Below are positions 26,622 to 36,201 of a DNA stretch of 64,000 nucleotides, piece by piece; position 1 is the stretch's first letter, and the number at the start of each line of letters is the position of its first letter. The stretch lies in contig NZ_CP077092.1 in assembly GCF_014268585.2 (NCBI RefSeq), forward strand, positions 1,426,001 through 1,490,000. Reading direction: 5' to 3'. A program made the translations under genes and the position numbers. Origin of the DNA: Pseudomonas iranensis. GTDB lineage: Bacteria > Pseudomonadota > Gammaproteobacteria > Pseudomonadales > Pseudomonadaceae. Under the pieces are notes generated by a model, which made no database searches, was not told the DNA's origin, and saw nothing but the letters and a program-made list of their open reading frames with translations.

Positions 26622-27377
26622 TCAAGGGGATTCGCAAGAGCCGCCGTCAGGAATTTCGATCGGATAAAAATGTGCGCAGATGCGTTTGTCCTGCCAACTT
26701 ATTTCCGTGTTCATCGGTATCTCAAACTTCCCATCGGTTAGTTCCTTCTCGACAGGATAATGCATGATTGAAGTCGGATCGTATGGGGTGACGGTGATCG
26801 CCTCGTCTATCGGTGTAAAAATGTTCAGGTCCACGCTTTGCTTATCCATTCCCCATTTTTCCGCATATTCCTGATAGACCTTCGGTCTATTCCAGGGAAT
26901 GTTAGCATCAGGGTGCAGATGCTCATGATGAAAACCGAGCGCATGACCGAACTCGTGTATTACTACCGTGCGAAAATCCGCATCTCCCGGTCGCGCGTAT
27001 ATGAACATCGTGGGTTTTCCTGCCGCGACTGTTAGTGCGTCGGTGCCAATTTGCGAAGCGTTTTGAGTAGTGTCGGTTGTAATTCGGATTACGCCGTCTT
27101 TACTATCGATGAAGCTAAAGGTGAGGCTGACATAGTCCGCCCATTCCCATATATGGCTCTTTATCGCTTCTTTCAGCGAGGCGGGTGGGTTGTCCATAAA
27201 CGAAATGGTCAGATGGCGGCTCGGGTGCCAACACTTTGCATTGAGTGCCATGGTCCGGGAGGTCAGGCCTGAGTTGTTGGTGTACGAAATATTTTTCGAG
27301 TTTTCATTGATGGCCGCTCGAAAGCTGGCAACTGGATCTTCTATTTCAAGATTCAGACAGGGTCTGGTTTTGTACAT
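26622..27377 (-). CDS. Astacin-like M12 metallopeptidase without signal peptide
   Basis: The 251-residue protein carries the zinc motif HEFGHALGFHHE (His141, Glu142, His145, His151) and a met-turn SIMHYP, placing it among astacin-like metzincins. His155 replaces the usual astacin Arg after the zinc motif. No signal peptide or propeptide is seen, unlike secreted astacins. An in-frame TTG lies at 27383, but AAGGA 8 bases before the ATG at 27377 supports the latter. A 60-base sample of the gene is about 48 % GC, below the neighbours, suggesting recent acquisition. No immunity or secretion gene is adjacent. Role unknown. Confidence 0.82.
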   Translation of the reverse strand: MYKTRPCLNLEIEDPVASFRAAINENSKNISYTNNSGLTSRTMALNAKCWHPSRHLTISFMDNPPASLKEAIKSHIWEWADYVSLTFSFIDSKDGVIRITTDTTQNASQIGTDALTVAAGKPTMFIYARPGDADFRTVVIHEFGHALGFHHEHLHPDANIPWNRPKVYQEYAEKWGMDKQSVDLNIFTPIDEAITVTPYDPTSIMHYPVEKELTDGKFEIPMNTEISWQDKRICAHFYPIEIPDGGSCESP

Positions 27378-27531
27378 GGTCAATTCCTTTGAGGTTTTTA
27401 TCCAGGGTTGACTGCAAGTTAGTGGTTAAAAGCTTGTAGTTTGTAAGTTGGTTATTGCGGGGGGTAGGTTATTAGTTAGTGTATTGAGGAGTAAAGGAGG
27501 GGGTTGTAAGGTAGCGTTTCTTTTTTTTAAT

Positions 27532-27554
27532 CCGCATCAGGTGGCCTGATGCGG
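27532..27554. repeat. 10-bp perfect hairpin in an AT-rich gap downstream of dapC
   Basis: CCGCATCAGG (27532-27541) and CCTGATGCGG (27545-27554) flank a TGG loop. A run of eight T on the plus strand lies to its left, so on the dapC strand the hairpin is followed by A residues, not U, and is not a canonical terminator for dapC. The surrounding gap (27378-27565) is about 38 % GC in a 60-base sample, with no gene seen. Confidence 0.6.
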
Positions 27555-27565
27555 ACACTTGAAAG

Positions 27566-28765
27566 TTACTGTTGGCGAGTAACGAATGCGCGTATTCTTT
27601 CGGCGGCCTCGACACATTCCGCCAGCGGCGCAACCAGCGCCATGCGCACGCGGCCCGCCCCCGGATTGACGCCATCGACATCGCGAGACAGATACGAGCC
27701 CGGCACCACGGTCACGTGTTCCTGCTCGAACAGATCGCGGCAGAACGCCGCATCATCGCCCTGCACGTTCGGCCACAGATAGAAGCTGCCGTCCGGGCGC
27801 TGTACGTCCATGACCGGGCTGAGAATGTTCAGCACCGCATCGAACTTCTCGCGGTACAGCGCACGGTTGGCGCGCACATGCACTTCGTCATTCCACGCGG
27901 CAACGCTGGCCAGTTGAGTCTGTACCGGCATCGCGCAGCCGTGGTAAGTGCGATAGAGCAGGAAGCCTTTGAGGATGTCGGCATCGCCGGCAACGAAGCC
28001 TGAACGCAGACCCGGGAGGTTGGAGCGCTTGGACAGGCTGTGAAACACCACGCAGCGCTTGAAGTCATTGCGCCCCAGTTCAACGCAAGCACTCAGCAGG
28101 CCGGGCGGCGGGGTTTGTTCGTCGAAGTACAGTTCGCTGTAGCACTCGTCGGCGGCGATCACGAAGTCATACTCATCAGCCAGGGCGATCAACTTCTTCA
28201 GAGTCTCGACCGGAATCAGCGCGCCGGTCGGATTGCCCGGCGAGCACAGGAACAGAATCTGGCAACGCTGCCAGATCTCCGGCGCTACTGCGTCGAAGTC
28301 CGGGTTGAAGCCGTTTTCATCCAGGCATGGCAGGTAATGCGGCTTGGCCCCGGCGAGGAACGCCGCGCCTTCGTAGATCTGATAGAACGGGTTGGGGCTG
28401 ACCACCAGCGCATCGTCGCCACGGTTGACCACGGTCTGGGTAAAGGCGAACAGGGCTTCGCGGGTGCCGTTGACCGGCAGCACATTGCGCGCCGGATCAA
28501 TCCAGCCGTTCGGCACACCGAAGCGCCGCTCGCACCAGCCGGCGATGGCTTCGCGCAGGGCCGGGATGCCGAGGGTGGTCGGGTACACCGCCATTTGATC
28601 CAGATTGTTCGCCAGCGCTTCGGCGACAAAGCTCGGCGAACGGTGTTTCGGCTCGCCGATCGACAGGGCGATCGGGCGTTTGTCCGGGTTCGGCGTAACG
28701 CTGCCGAGCAGGGCGCGGAGCTTTTCGAACGGGTACGGCTGGAGCTGGTTCAGAGCGTTGTTCAT
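27566..28765 (-). CDS. dapC: Succinyldiaminopimelate transaminase DapC
   Basis: DapC is a PLP aminotransferase converting N-succinyl-2-amino-6-oxopimelate to N-succinyl-LL-DAP in lysine synthesis. The 399-residue class I/II protein shows SPGNPTGAL, the cofactor-Asp block VIAADECYSELYF and the PLP lysine in SLSKRSNLPGLRSGF (Lys246), plus the terminal Arg motif AGRVRMALV. Position next to glnD and map matches PAO1 PA3659. It supplies DapE, encoded at 16354-17505. Confidence 0.94.
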   Translation of the reverse strand: MNNALNQLQPYPFEKLRALLGSVTPNPDKRPIALSIGEPKHRSPSFVAEALANNLDQMAVYPTTLGIPALREAIAGWCERRFGVPNGWIDPARNVLPVNGTREALFAFTQTVVNRGDDALVVSPNPFYQIYEGAAFLAGAKPHYLPCLDENGFNPDFDAVAPEIWQRCQILFLCSPGNPTGALIPVETLKKLIALADEYDFVIAADECYSELYFDEQTPPPGLLSACVELGRNDFKRCVVFHSLSKRSNLPGLRSGFVAGDADILKGFLLYRTYHGCAMPVQTQLASVAAWNDEVHVRANRALYREKFDAVLNILSPVMDVQRPDGSFYLWPNVQGDDAAFCRDLFEQEHVTVVPGSYLSRDVDGVNPGAGRVRMALVAPLAECVEAAERIRAFVTRQQ

Positions 28766-28795
28766 GGGGGCCTCTTTTAAATGCTCAAGAGCTTT

Positions 28796-28930
28796 CTGTG
28801 GCGAGGGGATTTATCCCCGTTGGGCTGCGCAGCGGCCGCAAAACCATTCACTGCGGTTCAACTGAATGTCCGCATACACAGGTTTTACGACTGCTTCGCA
28901 GCTGAACGGGGATAAATCCCCTCGCCACAG
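28796..28930. repeat. 135-bp MITE-like element with perfect 26-bp inverted ends
   Basis: The terminal 26 bases (28796-28821 and 28905-28930) are exact inverted copies. Each includes GGCGAGGGGATTTATCCCCG or its complement and contains its own small palindrome, GGGGATTTATCCCC. The interior is unrelated and non-coding. It lies between dapC and glnD on the same strand. Elements with GGCGAGGGGAT ends recur in fluorescent pseudomonads, from memory. No clear target-site duplication was found. Confidence 0.85.
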
Positions 28931-28987
28931 GGAATTGTATGTACCGGAGGAAAGCATGGGCTGCATTCACAGGGATAAACGGGTGAT

Positions 28988-31690
28988 TCAGATACTGATC
29001 CGCGAAAGTTTGATATCCGGTTCCTGATTGACGCTCAACTGTTCGACGATCGCATCCTGCAGACGGCTGCACAGCAGCGGATCGGACAGCGGCTGGTTGT
29101 GCGCGTCGGTGATGAAGAACACGTCTTCCACGCGCTCGCCCAGGGTCGCAATCTTGGCGTTCTGCAGCGACAGATCGAACTCGAGGAAAATCCCCCCGAC
29201 CCGCGCCAGCAGGCCCGGCCGGTCAGGCGCCGTCAGTTCCAGCACGGTCACCGGACGCTGGGCGTCGTTGTGAATGGTGACCTGCGGCGCAAAGGCGAAA
29301 TGCTTGAGCTGACGCGGCACACGGCGCTGGATGATCGTCGGGTAGTCGTCCGGGTTGCGCAGGGCTTCGGTCAGGCCTTCGCGGATTTGCTTGATCCGCG
29401 CCGGATTGTCGCCGATCGATTCGCCTTCGTTGTCGAGCACGATGTAGGTGTCGAGCGTGAACTGGCTGCTCGAGGTGATGACCCGGGCGTCGTGAATGTT
29501 CAGGTTGAGCTGGTCCATCGCCGCCACGGTCACGGCGAAGAAGTCATGCTGGTCCGGTGCATAAATGAAGATCTGCGTGCCGCCCTCGAACTCGCGCTGG
29601 GTGGTTTCCTTGATCAGCACCAGCGGCCCGCCATCCACCGGTTGCTGCAGGATCGCGTCGCTGTGCCAGGCTACATCGCCGGCGGTGTGACGCAGGAAAT
29701 AGTCATCGCCCAATTGCGCCCACAGCTGCTCGACGTCGTCCGGATCGGTGCCGCCGCGCACCAGAATGTCCAGCGCCGCGCTTTGCGTCTGGCGGATCTG
29801 TTCTTCGCGATCCACCGGGTTTTCCAGACCCCGGCGCAGGGCGCGCTTGGTCTCGGTATAAAGCTGGCGCAGCAGGCTCGCGCGCCATGAATTCCAGAGC
29901 GTCGGGTTGGTCGCATTGATGTCGGCTACGGTCAGCACGTAGAGGTAGTCGAGGCGGGTTTCGTCGCCGACCGCCTGGGCGAAATCGTGGATCACCTGCG
30001 GGTCCGACAGATCCTTGCGCTGTGCGGTGGTGGACATCACCAGGTGGTTCTGCACCAGCCAGACGATCAGGCGGCTGTCCCACACCGGCAACTGATGGCG
30101 CTGGCAGAACGCCTCGGCATCGACCGCGCCGATCTCCGAGTGATCGCCGTGTCGACCCTTGCCGATATCGTGATACAGACCGGCCATGTAGATCAGCTCA
30201 GGCTTGGGCAACTTGGCCATGAGTTTGGCGGCCAGCGGAAATTTCTCCGACACTTGGGTGTACTGAAGTTTGCGCAGGTGTTTGATCAGATTCAGCGTGT
30301 GCGCATCGACCGTATAAATGTGGAACAGGTCGTGCTGCATCTGCCCGACGATAAAACCGAACTCCGGCAGATAGCGCCCGAGAATGCCGTAACGGTTCAT
30401 CCGCCGCAGATTGCGATGGATGCCGATCTTGCACTTGAACAGCTCGATGAACAGGCTGGTGTTGCGGATATCGTTACGGAAGTTGTCATCGATCAGATGA
30501 CGATGTTCGCGCAGCAGACGAATGGTGTCGGCGCGCACGCCTTTGATTTCCGGCTGTTGGGCCATCAGCACGAAAATTTCCAGCATGGCGAACGGCGTGC
30601 GGCGGAACACATTGTCATTGCGCGCTTCGATGTAACCGTCATGCAGCTGGAAGCGTGAATTGATCGGTTGCGGCGGCGCCTCGTCTTCCGGAGCGAGGAT
30701 GACTTCCTCGAAGTGCTGGATGATCAGATCGCTCAGTTGGGCGATGCTCATCACGGTGCGGAAGTACTGCTGCATGAAAGCTTCGACCGCCTGTTTGGCA
30801 TCATCACCTTCAAAACCGAGCAGGCCGGCGATGGTGCGCTGGTGATCGAACAGCAAGCGGTCTTCGGAGCGGCCGGCGAGCATGTGCAGGGCGTAACGCA
30901 CTTTCCAGAGAAATTCCTGGGAGGAGGCGAGCAGGGCGTTTTCGCTTTCTACCAGAAATCCTTCGCCGGCGAGGGCGCGCAGGTTCAGGGTGCCGTACTG
31001 ACGCCGCGCCACCCAAAGGATGGTTTGAATATCGCGCAGGCCGCCGGGCGAACCTTTGACGTTCGGTTCGAGGTTGTACTCGGTGTCGTTGTATTTGTGG
31101 TGACGTGCTTTCTGTTCCGCACGCTTGGCCAGGAAGAACTCCTTGGCCGGCCACATGTGCGCGGTGCTGGTCACTTCGAGCATGCGCTGACGCAGACGCT
31201 CGGGGCCGCAGATGGTGCGGCTTTCCATCAGGTTGGTGACCACGGTCAGGTCGGCGCGGGCCTCTTCTGCGCATTCGTCGACCGAGCGCACGCTCTGGCC
31301 GACTTCCAGGCCTATGTCCCACAACAACGTCAGAAAACGCTCGATGGAGTCGCGGAAAACTTCGTGGTCGGCACTGTCGAGCAGGATCAGCAGATCGATA
31401 TCGGAGTATGGATGCAGTTCGCCGCGACCGTAGCCGCCCACCGCCACCAGAGCGATGTCGGCGTCTTCGCTCCAGTTGAACTGCTCCCAGGCCTTTTGCA
31501 GGATGTTGTCGACAAACCAGGCGCGGTCCTCGATCAGCCGGCGGATGTCGCGGCCATTGCGAAAACGCGTGTCGAGGACCTCGCGAGCCTGGCGGATCGC
31601 CTTCTTGAACGCCGCGATGGGACTCGCTTTGAGGGCCAGTTCAGCCTGGAACTGGCCGCGGTCGAAGAGTTCGGGATCCACCTGCGGCAT
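28988..31690 (-). CDS. glnD: Bifunctional PII uridylyltransferase / uridylyl-removing enzyme GlnD
   Basis: The 900-residue nitrogen sensor adds UMP to PII proteins under nitrogen limitation and removes it when glutamine is high. The N-terminal nucleotidyltransferase motif [18 protein letters not shown] lies near residue 85. A central HD domain shows [14 protein letters not shown]. Two C-terminal ACT domains ([13 protein letters not shown] and [19 protein letters not shown]) sense glutamine. It is followed by dapC downstream and preceded by map 40 bases upstream on the same strand. Confidence 0.96.
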   Translation of the reverse strand: MPQVDPELFDRGQFQAELALKASPIAAFKKAIRQAREVLDTRFRNGRDIRRLIEDRAWFVDNILQKAWEQFNWSEDADIALVAVGGYGRGELHPYSDIDLLILLDSADHEVFRDSIERFLTLLWDIGLEVGQSVRSVDECAEEARADLTVVTNLMESRTICGPERLRQRMLEVTSTAHMWPAKEFFLAKRAEQKARHHKYNDTEYNLEPNVKGSPGGLRDIQTILWVARRQYGTLNLRALAGEGFLVESENALLASSQEFLWKVRYALHMLAGRSEDRLLFDHQRTIAGLLGFEGDDAKQAVEAFMQQYFRTVMSIAQLSDLIIQHFEEVILAPEDEAPPQPINSRFQLHDGYIEARNDNVFRRTPFAMLEIFVLMAQQPEIKGVRADTIRLLREHRHLIDDNFRNDIRNTSLFIELFKCKIGIHRNLRRMNRYGILGRYLPEFGFIVGQMQHDLFHIYTVDAHTLNLIKHLRKLQYTQVSEKFPLAAKLMAKLPKPELIYMAGLYHDIGKGRHGDHSEIGAVDAEAFCQRHQLPVWDSRLIVWLVQNHLVMSTTAQRKDLSDPQVIHDFAQAVGDETRLDYLYVLTVADINATNPTLWNSWRASLLRQLYTETKRALRRGLENPVDREEQIRQTQSAALDILVRGGTDPDDVEQLWAQLGDDYFLRHTAGDVAWHSDAILQQPVDGGPLVLIKETTQREFEGGTQIFIYAPDQHDFFAVTVAAMDQLNLNIHDARVITSSSQFTLDTYIVLDNEGESIGDNPARIKQIREGLTEALRNPDDYPTIIQRRVPRQLKHFAFAPQVTIHNDAQRPVTVLELTAPDRPGLLARVGGIFLEFDLSLQNAKIATLGERVEDVFFITDAHNQPLSDPLLCSRLQDAIVEQLSVNQEPDIKLSRISI

Positions 31691-31730
31691 CGATTGGCTT
31701 TCCTTCTATAGGCTGGGAGCGTTCTGGGTG

Positions 31731-32513
31731 TCAGGCCGAGATACGCGGGATGGTGTCATCGCTGCGCAAAGTGAAAATCTCGTAGCCGGTCTCGGTGACC
31801 AGCAGGGTGTGTTCCCACTGTGCCGAGAGCTTGCGGTCCTTGGTGATCGCCGTCCAGCCGTCGCCGAGAACCTTGGTGTCGGCCTTGCCCTGGTTGATCA
31901 TCGGCTCGATGGTGAAGGTCATGCCAGCCTTCAGTTCCATACCGGTGCCGGCACGACCGTAGTGCAGGATCTGCGGTTCTTCGTGGAAGACCTTGCCAAT
32001 ACCGTGGCCGCAGAACTCGCGTACCACCGAGAAACCGTTCTTTTCTGCGTGCTTCTGGATTACTTCGCCGATGTCGCCGAGGCGGCAGCCGGGTTTGACG
32101 ATCTCGATCGCCTTGTACATGCATTCCTGGGTGACCTGCGACAGGCGCTCGGCCCAGACCGGCACTTCGCCGACGTGGAACATGCGGCTGGTGTCACCGT
32201 GGTAACCGTCCTTGATCACCGTGACATCGATGTTCAGGGTGTCGCCGTTTTTCAGCGGTTTGTCGTTCGGGATGCCGTGGCAGACCACATGGTTGATCGA
32301 GGTGCAGATCGACTTCGGGTAGCCCTTGTAGTTGAGCGGTGCAGGGATCGCTTGCTGCACATCGACGATGTAGTCGTGGCAGATCTGATTGAGCTGATCA
32401 GTGGTCACGCCGGGTTTGACATGTTCGGCAATCATTTCCAGCACATCGGCGGCCAGTTTGCCGGCGACACGCATGCCAGCGATGTCCTCGGGGGTTTTGA
32501 GGTTGACGGTCAT
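31731..32513 (-). CDS. map: Type I methionine aminopeptidase Map
   Basis: This 260-residue dinuclear metalloprotease removes N-terminal Met from nascent proteins. Metal ligands appear in LNIDVTVIKDGYHGDTSRMF (two Asp), GHGIG (His), the TIEPMINQG Glu and the terminal WEHTLLVT Glu. It is divergent from rpsB, an arrangement conserved across many Gammaproteobacteria. A TAGAAT -10-like element on the minus strand (32594-32599) could serve as its promoter. Confidence 0.96.
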   Translation of the reverse strand: MTVNLKTPEDIAGMRVAGKLAADVLEMIAEHVKPGVTTDQLNQICHDYIVDVQQAIPAPLNYKGYPKSICTSINHVVCHGIPNDKPLKNGDTLNIDVTVIKDGYHGDTSRMFHVGEVPVWAERLSQVTQECMYKAIEIVKPGCRLGDIGEVIQKHAEKNGFSVVREFCGHGIGKVFHEEPQILHYGRAGTGMELKAGMTFTIEPMINQGKADTKVLGDGWTAITKDRKLSAQWEHTLLVTETGYEIFTLRSDDTIPRISA

Positions 32514-32740
32514 ACAGGCTCTCTCTGCGCTCGGCGGCGCTTACGGATACGAATTGGGTGGCAAGCGTACATTTTGCGACCCTGAAAAACGCGATTCTAC
32601 CAGACGGGAGGCGCAAATCCGCGCCTGCATGTCCAGCTTCTGTCTATACAATGGTGCCCATCGAGCCGATTCCAAGGGGGCTGCGCCCATGTCACTGGCG
32701 CGAATACAGATTCCGGGTTCCGTTTCTGCGCACCCTGTGG

Positions 32741-32886
32741 TATAAAATGCGCCGCTTTCCGGGGATGCCCCGAAAAGCTTAAATCCACACACGTGTCGAC
32801 ACGATGACCTGGGTGCCTTGGGCTTTATGCCTCTGGTTGGTCATTGGGATACGTGGAGGCCAAACCCGACTTATCAAGGAACTATC
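32741..32886 (+). promoter_or_regulatory. rpsB promoter and structured 5' leader
   Basis: The 373 bases between map and rpsB hold two divergent promoters and the rpsB leader. TATAAA (32741-32746) is a good -10 for rpsB; its -35 is weak. Transcription from about 32753 gives a leader of about 135 bases with possible pairings such as CGACACGATGACC with GGTCATTGGG. In E. coli, S2 represses rpsB-tsf through this leader, so S2 autoregulation is likely here. AAGGA (32876-32880) is the ribosome site. Confidence 0.6.
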
Positions 32887-33624
32887 ATGTCCCAAGTCAA
32901 CATGCGCGATATGCTGAAGGCCGGTGTGCACTTCGGTCACCAAACCCGTTACTGGAATCCGAAAATGGGCAAGTACATTTTCGGCGCGCGTAACAAGATT
33001 CACATCATCAACCTTGAAAAAACCCTGCCAATGTTCAACGAAGCTCTGACTTTCGTAGAGCGTCTGGCCCAGGGCAAAAACAAGATTCTGTTCGTCGGCA
33101 CCAAGCGTTCCGCTGGCAAGATCGTTGCTGAAGAAGCAGCACGTTGCGGTTCGCCGTACGTCGATCACCGCTGGTTGGGCGGCATGCTGACCAACTTCAA
33201 GACCATTCGTGCTTCCATCAAGCGTCTGCGTGACCTTGAAGTTCAAGCCGAAGACGGTACTTTCGCCAAGCTGACCAAGAAAGAAGCGCTGATGCGCTCC
33301 CGTGATCTTGAGAAGCTGGATCGTTCGCTGGGCGGCATCAAGGACATGGGCGGTCTGCCAGACGCACTGTTCGTGATCGACGTTGACCACGAGCGCATCG
33401 CGATCACCGAAGCCAACAAGCTGGGCATCCCGGTCATCGGCGTCGTCGATACCAACAGCAGCCCGGAAGGCGTTGACTACATCATCCCAGGCAACGATGA
33501 CGCCATCCGCGCTATCCAGCTGTACATGGGTTCGATGGCTGACGCAGTTATCCGCGGTCGCAACAACGTTGCTGGCGGTACTGTTGAATTCGCAGCTGAA
33601 GAAACTCAGGCTGCAGCTGAGTAA
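32887..33624 (+). CDS. rpsB: 30S ribosomal protein S2
   Basis: The 245-residue S2 family protein starts at [19 protein letters not shown] and contains the signatures [13 protein letters not shown] and [16 protein letters not shown]. The frame is open to 32818, but the family start and ribosome site place the ATG at 32887. It heads the rpsB-tsf pair, with a terminator hairpin between the two genes. S2 is needed for assembly of the 30S platform region with S1. Confidence 0.98.
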   Translation: MSQVNMRDMLKAGVHFGHQTRYWNPKMGKYIFGARNKIHIINLEKTLPMFNEALTFVERLAQGKNKILFVGTKRSAGKIVAEEAARCGSPYVDHRWLGGMLTNFKTIRASIKRLRDLEVQAEDGTFAKLTKKEALMRSRDLEKLDRSLGGIKDMGGLPDALFVIDVDHERIAITEANKLGIPVIGVVDTNSSPEGVDYIIPGNDDAIRAIQLYMGSMADAVIRGRNNVAGGTVEFAAEETQAAAE

Positions 33625-33653
33625 TCGACGCCCCTGGCGTTGACTCAGTAAGC

Positions 33654-33678
33654 AAAAAGGGGGCTTGGCCCCCTTTTT
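33654..33678 (+). terminator. Hairpin terminator/attenuator between rpsB and tsf
   Basis: GGGGGC (33659-33664) pairs with GCCCCC (33668-33673), flanked by A5 and T5 that extend the stem, giving a textbook rho-independent signal 30 bases after rpsB. Since tsf follows in the same direction, it probably tunes S2:Ts stoichiometry by partial termination. Confidence 0.88.
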
Positions 33679-33815
33679 GCCACCTCGAAAACCATTTGTC
33701 GGCGCCCACGTCTGTATTTGTCATGTGCGGCAGCCAACATGGGTGGTTCGGGAAGAATTGAACGCCCGTTCGATCGGGTGGAATGGTTGAAAACCTATCC
33801 AAGAGGAATTTGAAA

Positions 33816-34679
33816 ATGGCAGCAATTACTGCAGCGTTGGTCAAAGAACTGCGCGAGCGTACCGGCGAAGGCATGATGGATTGCAAGAAAGCCCTGGAAA
33901 AGGCTGACGGCGACATCGAAAAAGCCATTGATGACATGCGTGCTTCGGGCGCCATCAAGGCTGCGAAAAAAGCTGGCAACGTTGCCGCTGAAGGCGCAAT
34001 CGCCATCAAATCGAATGACAAGGCGGCCGTGCTGCTGGAAGTCAACTCGCAGACCGACTTCCTGGCCCTGCAAGACGATTTCAAGAACTTCGTTGCTGCC
34101 AGCGTAGAAAAAGCTTTCGACGAAAAACTGACCGACGCAGCTCCGCTGATCGCCGCTCAGGAATCGGCTCGTGAAGCGCTGGTTGCCAAAGTCGGCGAGA
34201 ACGTCAACATCCGTCGTCTGGTACGCGTAGAAGGTGACGTTGTCGGCACCTACCTGCACGGTAACAAGATCGGTGTTGCTGTTGTCCTGAAAGGCGGTGA
34301 CGTCGAGCTGGCCAAAGACATCGCTATGCACGTTGCTGCAAGCAACCCTGAGTTCCTGCTGCCTTCGCAAGTCTCCGACGAAGCGATCGAGCGTGAGAAG
34401 GCTGTGTTCCTGCAGCTGAACGAAGAAAAGATCAAAGGCAAGCCAGAAAACATTGTTGAGAACATGGTCAAAGGCCGTATCAGCAAGTTCCTGGCAGAAG
34501 CGAGCCTGGTCGAGCAGGCGTTCGTCAAGAACCCTGAAGTCAAGGTTGGCGAACTGGCCAAGAAAGCCGGCGCAGAAATCGTTTCCTTCACCTACTTCAA
34601 AGTAGGCGAAGGCATCGAGAAGCCGGTCGACAACTTCGCTGAAGAAGTTGCTGCCCAGCTGGCTGCCGCCAAGCAATAA
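33816..34679 (+). CDS. tsf: Translation elongation factor Ts
   Basis: EF-Ts is the nucleotide-exchange factor of EF-Tu. The 287-residue protein begins MAAITAALVKELRERTGEGM and includes MDCKKALEKADGDIEKA, and the core TDF motif NSQTDFLALQ. An AGAGGAAT ribosome site precedes the ATG at 33816, although the frame is open further upstream. It is followed by a strong terminator. Confidence 0.98.
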   Translation: MAAITAALVKELRERTGEGMMDCKKALEKADGDIEKAIDDMRASGAIKAAKKAGNVAAEGAIAIKSNDKAAVLLEVNSQTDFLALQDDFKNFVAASVEKAFDEKLTDAAPLIAAQESAREALVAKVGENVNIRRLVRVEGDVVGTYLHGNKIGVAVVLKGGDVELAKDIAMHVAASNPEFLLPSQVSDEAIEREKAVFLQLNEEKIKGKPENIVENMVKGRISKFLAEASLVEQAFVKNPEVKVGELAKKAGAEIVSFTYFKVGEGIEKPVDNFAEEVAAQLAAAKQ

Positions 34680-34702
34680 GACGGTTTTTCAACTGTCGCC
34701 CG

Positions 34703-34737
34703 AAAGAGGCTGCCCGCTAACGCGCGCAGCCTCTTTT
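34703..34737 (+). terminator. Rho-independent terminator of tsf
   Basis: AAAGAGGCTGC (34703-34713) pairs with GCAGCCTCTTT (34726-34736), followed by T residues. This separates rpsB-tsf from the pyrH operon. A second smaller hairpin GGCGCTG/CAGCGCC (34804-34820) lies in the pyrH upstream region. Confidence 0.9.
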
Positions 34738-34889
34738 CAGATGGGGTTGCCAATTTTTTATTTGGTTTCCACCCGGAACTGACTTACAAAGCCATGTTCC
34801 GATGGCGCTGCAGCAGCGCCAAGCTAGAGTGAACGCCAGCTGTAAACAGCTCGCAAAGAATTTTAAATACGCCGCAGGAGAGATTCGCA

Positions 34890-35633
34890 ATGGCTCAGCA
34901 GGGCAGTGGTTATCAGGCTCGCTATAAACGCATTCTACTCAAGCTTAGCGGCGAGGCCCTGATGGGCTCGGAAGAGTTCGGGATCGATCCGAAGGTGCTC
35001 GATCGCATGGCGCTGGAAGTCGGCCAACTGGTCGGCATCGGCGTCCAGGTCGGTCTGGTGATCGGCGGTGGCAACCTGTTCCGGGGCGAAGCCCTGAGCA
35101 AGGCAGGTATGGATCGGGTCACGGGCGACCACATGGGCATGCTGGCCACTGTGATGAACGCCCTGGCCATGCGCGATGCGCTGGAACGTGCCAATATCTC
35201 GGCCATCGTCATGTCGGCCATTTCCATGGTTGGTGTGACCGATCACTACGATCGCCGCAAAGCCATGCGCCACCTGAACTCCAAAGACGTCGTGATCTTC
35301 GCGGCCGGTACCGGCAATCCGTTCTTCACCACGGATTCGGCAGCCTGCCTGCGTGCAATCGAAATCGACGCCGACGTTGTGCTCAAGGCCACCAAGGTTG
35401 ACGGCGTGTACACCGCAGACCCGTTCAAAGACCCGCATGCCGAGAAGTTCGATCATCTGACTTATGATGAAGTACTGGATCGCAAGCTGGGCGTAATGGA
35501 TCTGACTGCCATCTGCCTGTGCCGCGATCACAAGATGCCGCTGCGCGTATTCAACATGAACAAGCCCGGCGCCCTGCTGAACATTGTGCACGGCGGCGCT
35601 GAAGGGACATTGATCGAGGAAGGCCAACAATGA
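34890..35633 (+). CDS. pyrH: UMP kinase PyrH
   Basis: The hexameric UMP kinase makes UDP from UMP and ATP. This 247-residue amino-acid-kinase-fold protein has the phosphate-binding start [23 protein letters not shown] and the acidic [15 protein letters not shown] segment. It overlaps frr by 4 bases (ATGA) and probably starts the long operon running to accA. GCAGGAGAG gives the ribosome site. Confidence 0.97.
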   Translation: MAQQGSGYQARYKRILLKLSGEALMGSEEFGIDPKVLDRMALEVGQLVGIGVQVGLVIGGGNLFRGEALSKAGMDRVTGDHMGMLATVMNALAMRDALERANISAIVMSAISMVGVTDHYDRRKAMRHLNSKDVVIFAAGTGNPFFTTDSAACLRAIEIDADVVLKATKVDGVYTADPFKDPHAEKFDHLTYDEVLDRKLGVMDLTAICLCRDHKMPLRVFNMNKPGALLNIVHGGAEGTLIEEGQQ

Positions 35634-36187
35634 TCAACGAAATCAAGAAAGACGCCCAAGCGCGTATGCAGAAATCCCTGGAATCTCTGAACCACGCGTT
35701 CGGCCAGATTCGTACCGGCAAGGCTCACCCGAGCATCCTTGGCAGCGTCATGGTGCCTTACTACGGCACTGACACTCCGCTGAGCGGCGTTGCCAACGTC
35801 ACCGTGAAAGATTCGCGCACCCTGCAGGTCGTGGCCTTCGAGCGCAACATGCTCGCTGCCGTCGACAAGGCAATCCAGAGCGCCGGTCTGAACCTCAACC
35901 CGACCAATCTGGGCGAGTTGCTGTTGATCCCGATGCCTGCCCTTACCGAAGAAACGCGCAAAGGCTTCACCAAGCAGGCCCGCAGTGCAGCCGAAGACGC
36001 GCGCGTAGCCGTGCGCAACATCCGTCGCGATGCTTTGGGTGAGCTGAAAAAACTGGTCAAGGACAAGGAAATCAGCGAAGACGAAGAGCGTCGTGCCATC
36101 GCCGATATCGATAAGCTGACCAAAGAATCCGAGGCCCAGATCACCAAGGCCACGGACGAGAAAGAAAAAGACCTGATGGCCGTATAA
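35630..36187 (+). CDS. frr: Ribosome recycling factor
   Basis: RRF splits post-termination ribosomes with EF-G. The 185-residue tRNA-shaped helical protein has the conserved motifs [18 protein letters not shown] and [18 protein letters not shown], and the terminal helix [10 protein letters not shown]. It is coupled to pyrH and is followed 15 bases later by uppS. Confidence 0.97.
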   Translation: MINEIKKDAQARMQKSLESLNHAFGQIRTGKAHPSILGSVMVPYYGTDTPLSGVANVTVKDSRTLQVVAFERNMLAAVDKAIQSAGLNLNPTNLGELLLIPMPALTEETRKGFTKQARSAAEDARVAVRNIRRDALGELKKLVKDKEISEDEERRAIADIDKLTKESEAQITKATDEKEKDLMAV

Positions 36188-36201
36188 GGGTCGAGCTTTA
36201 A

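Noticed and set aside
26622..27377. Type VI or contact-dependent toxin with immunity gene
   Set aside because: No delivery domain, secretion gene or small immunity-like gene is adjacent; the neighbours are an antiporter and dapC.
27532..27554. Rho-independent terminator for dapC
   Set aside because: The hairpin is perfect, but on the dapC strand it is followed by A residues and not U, so it was listed only as a palindrome.
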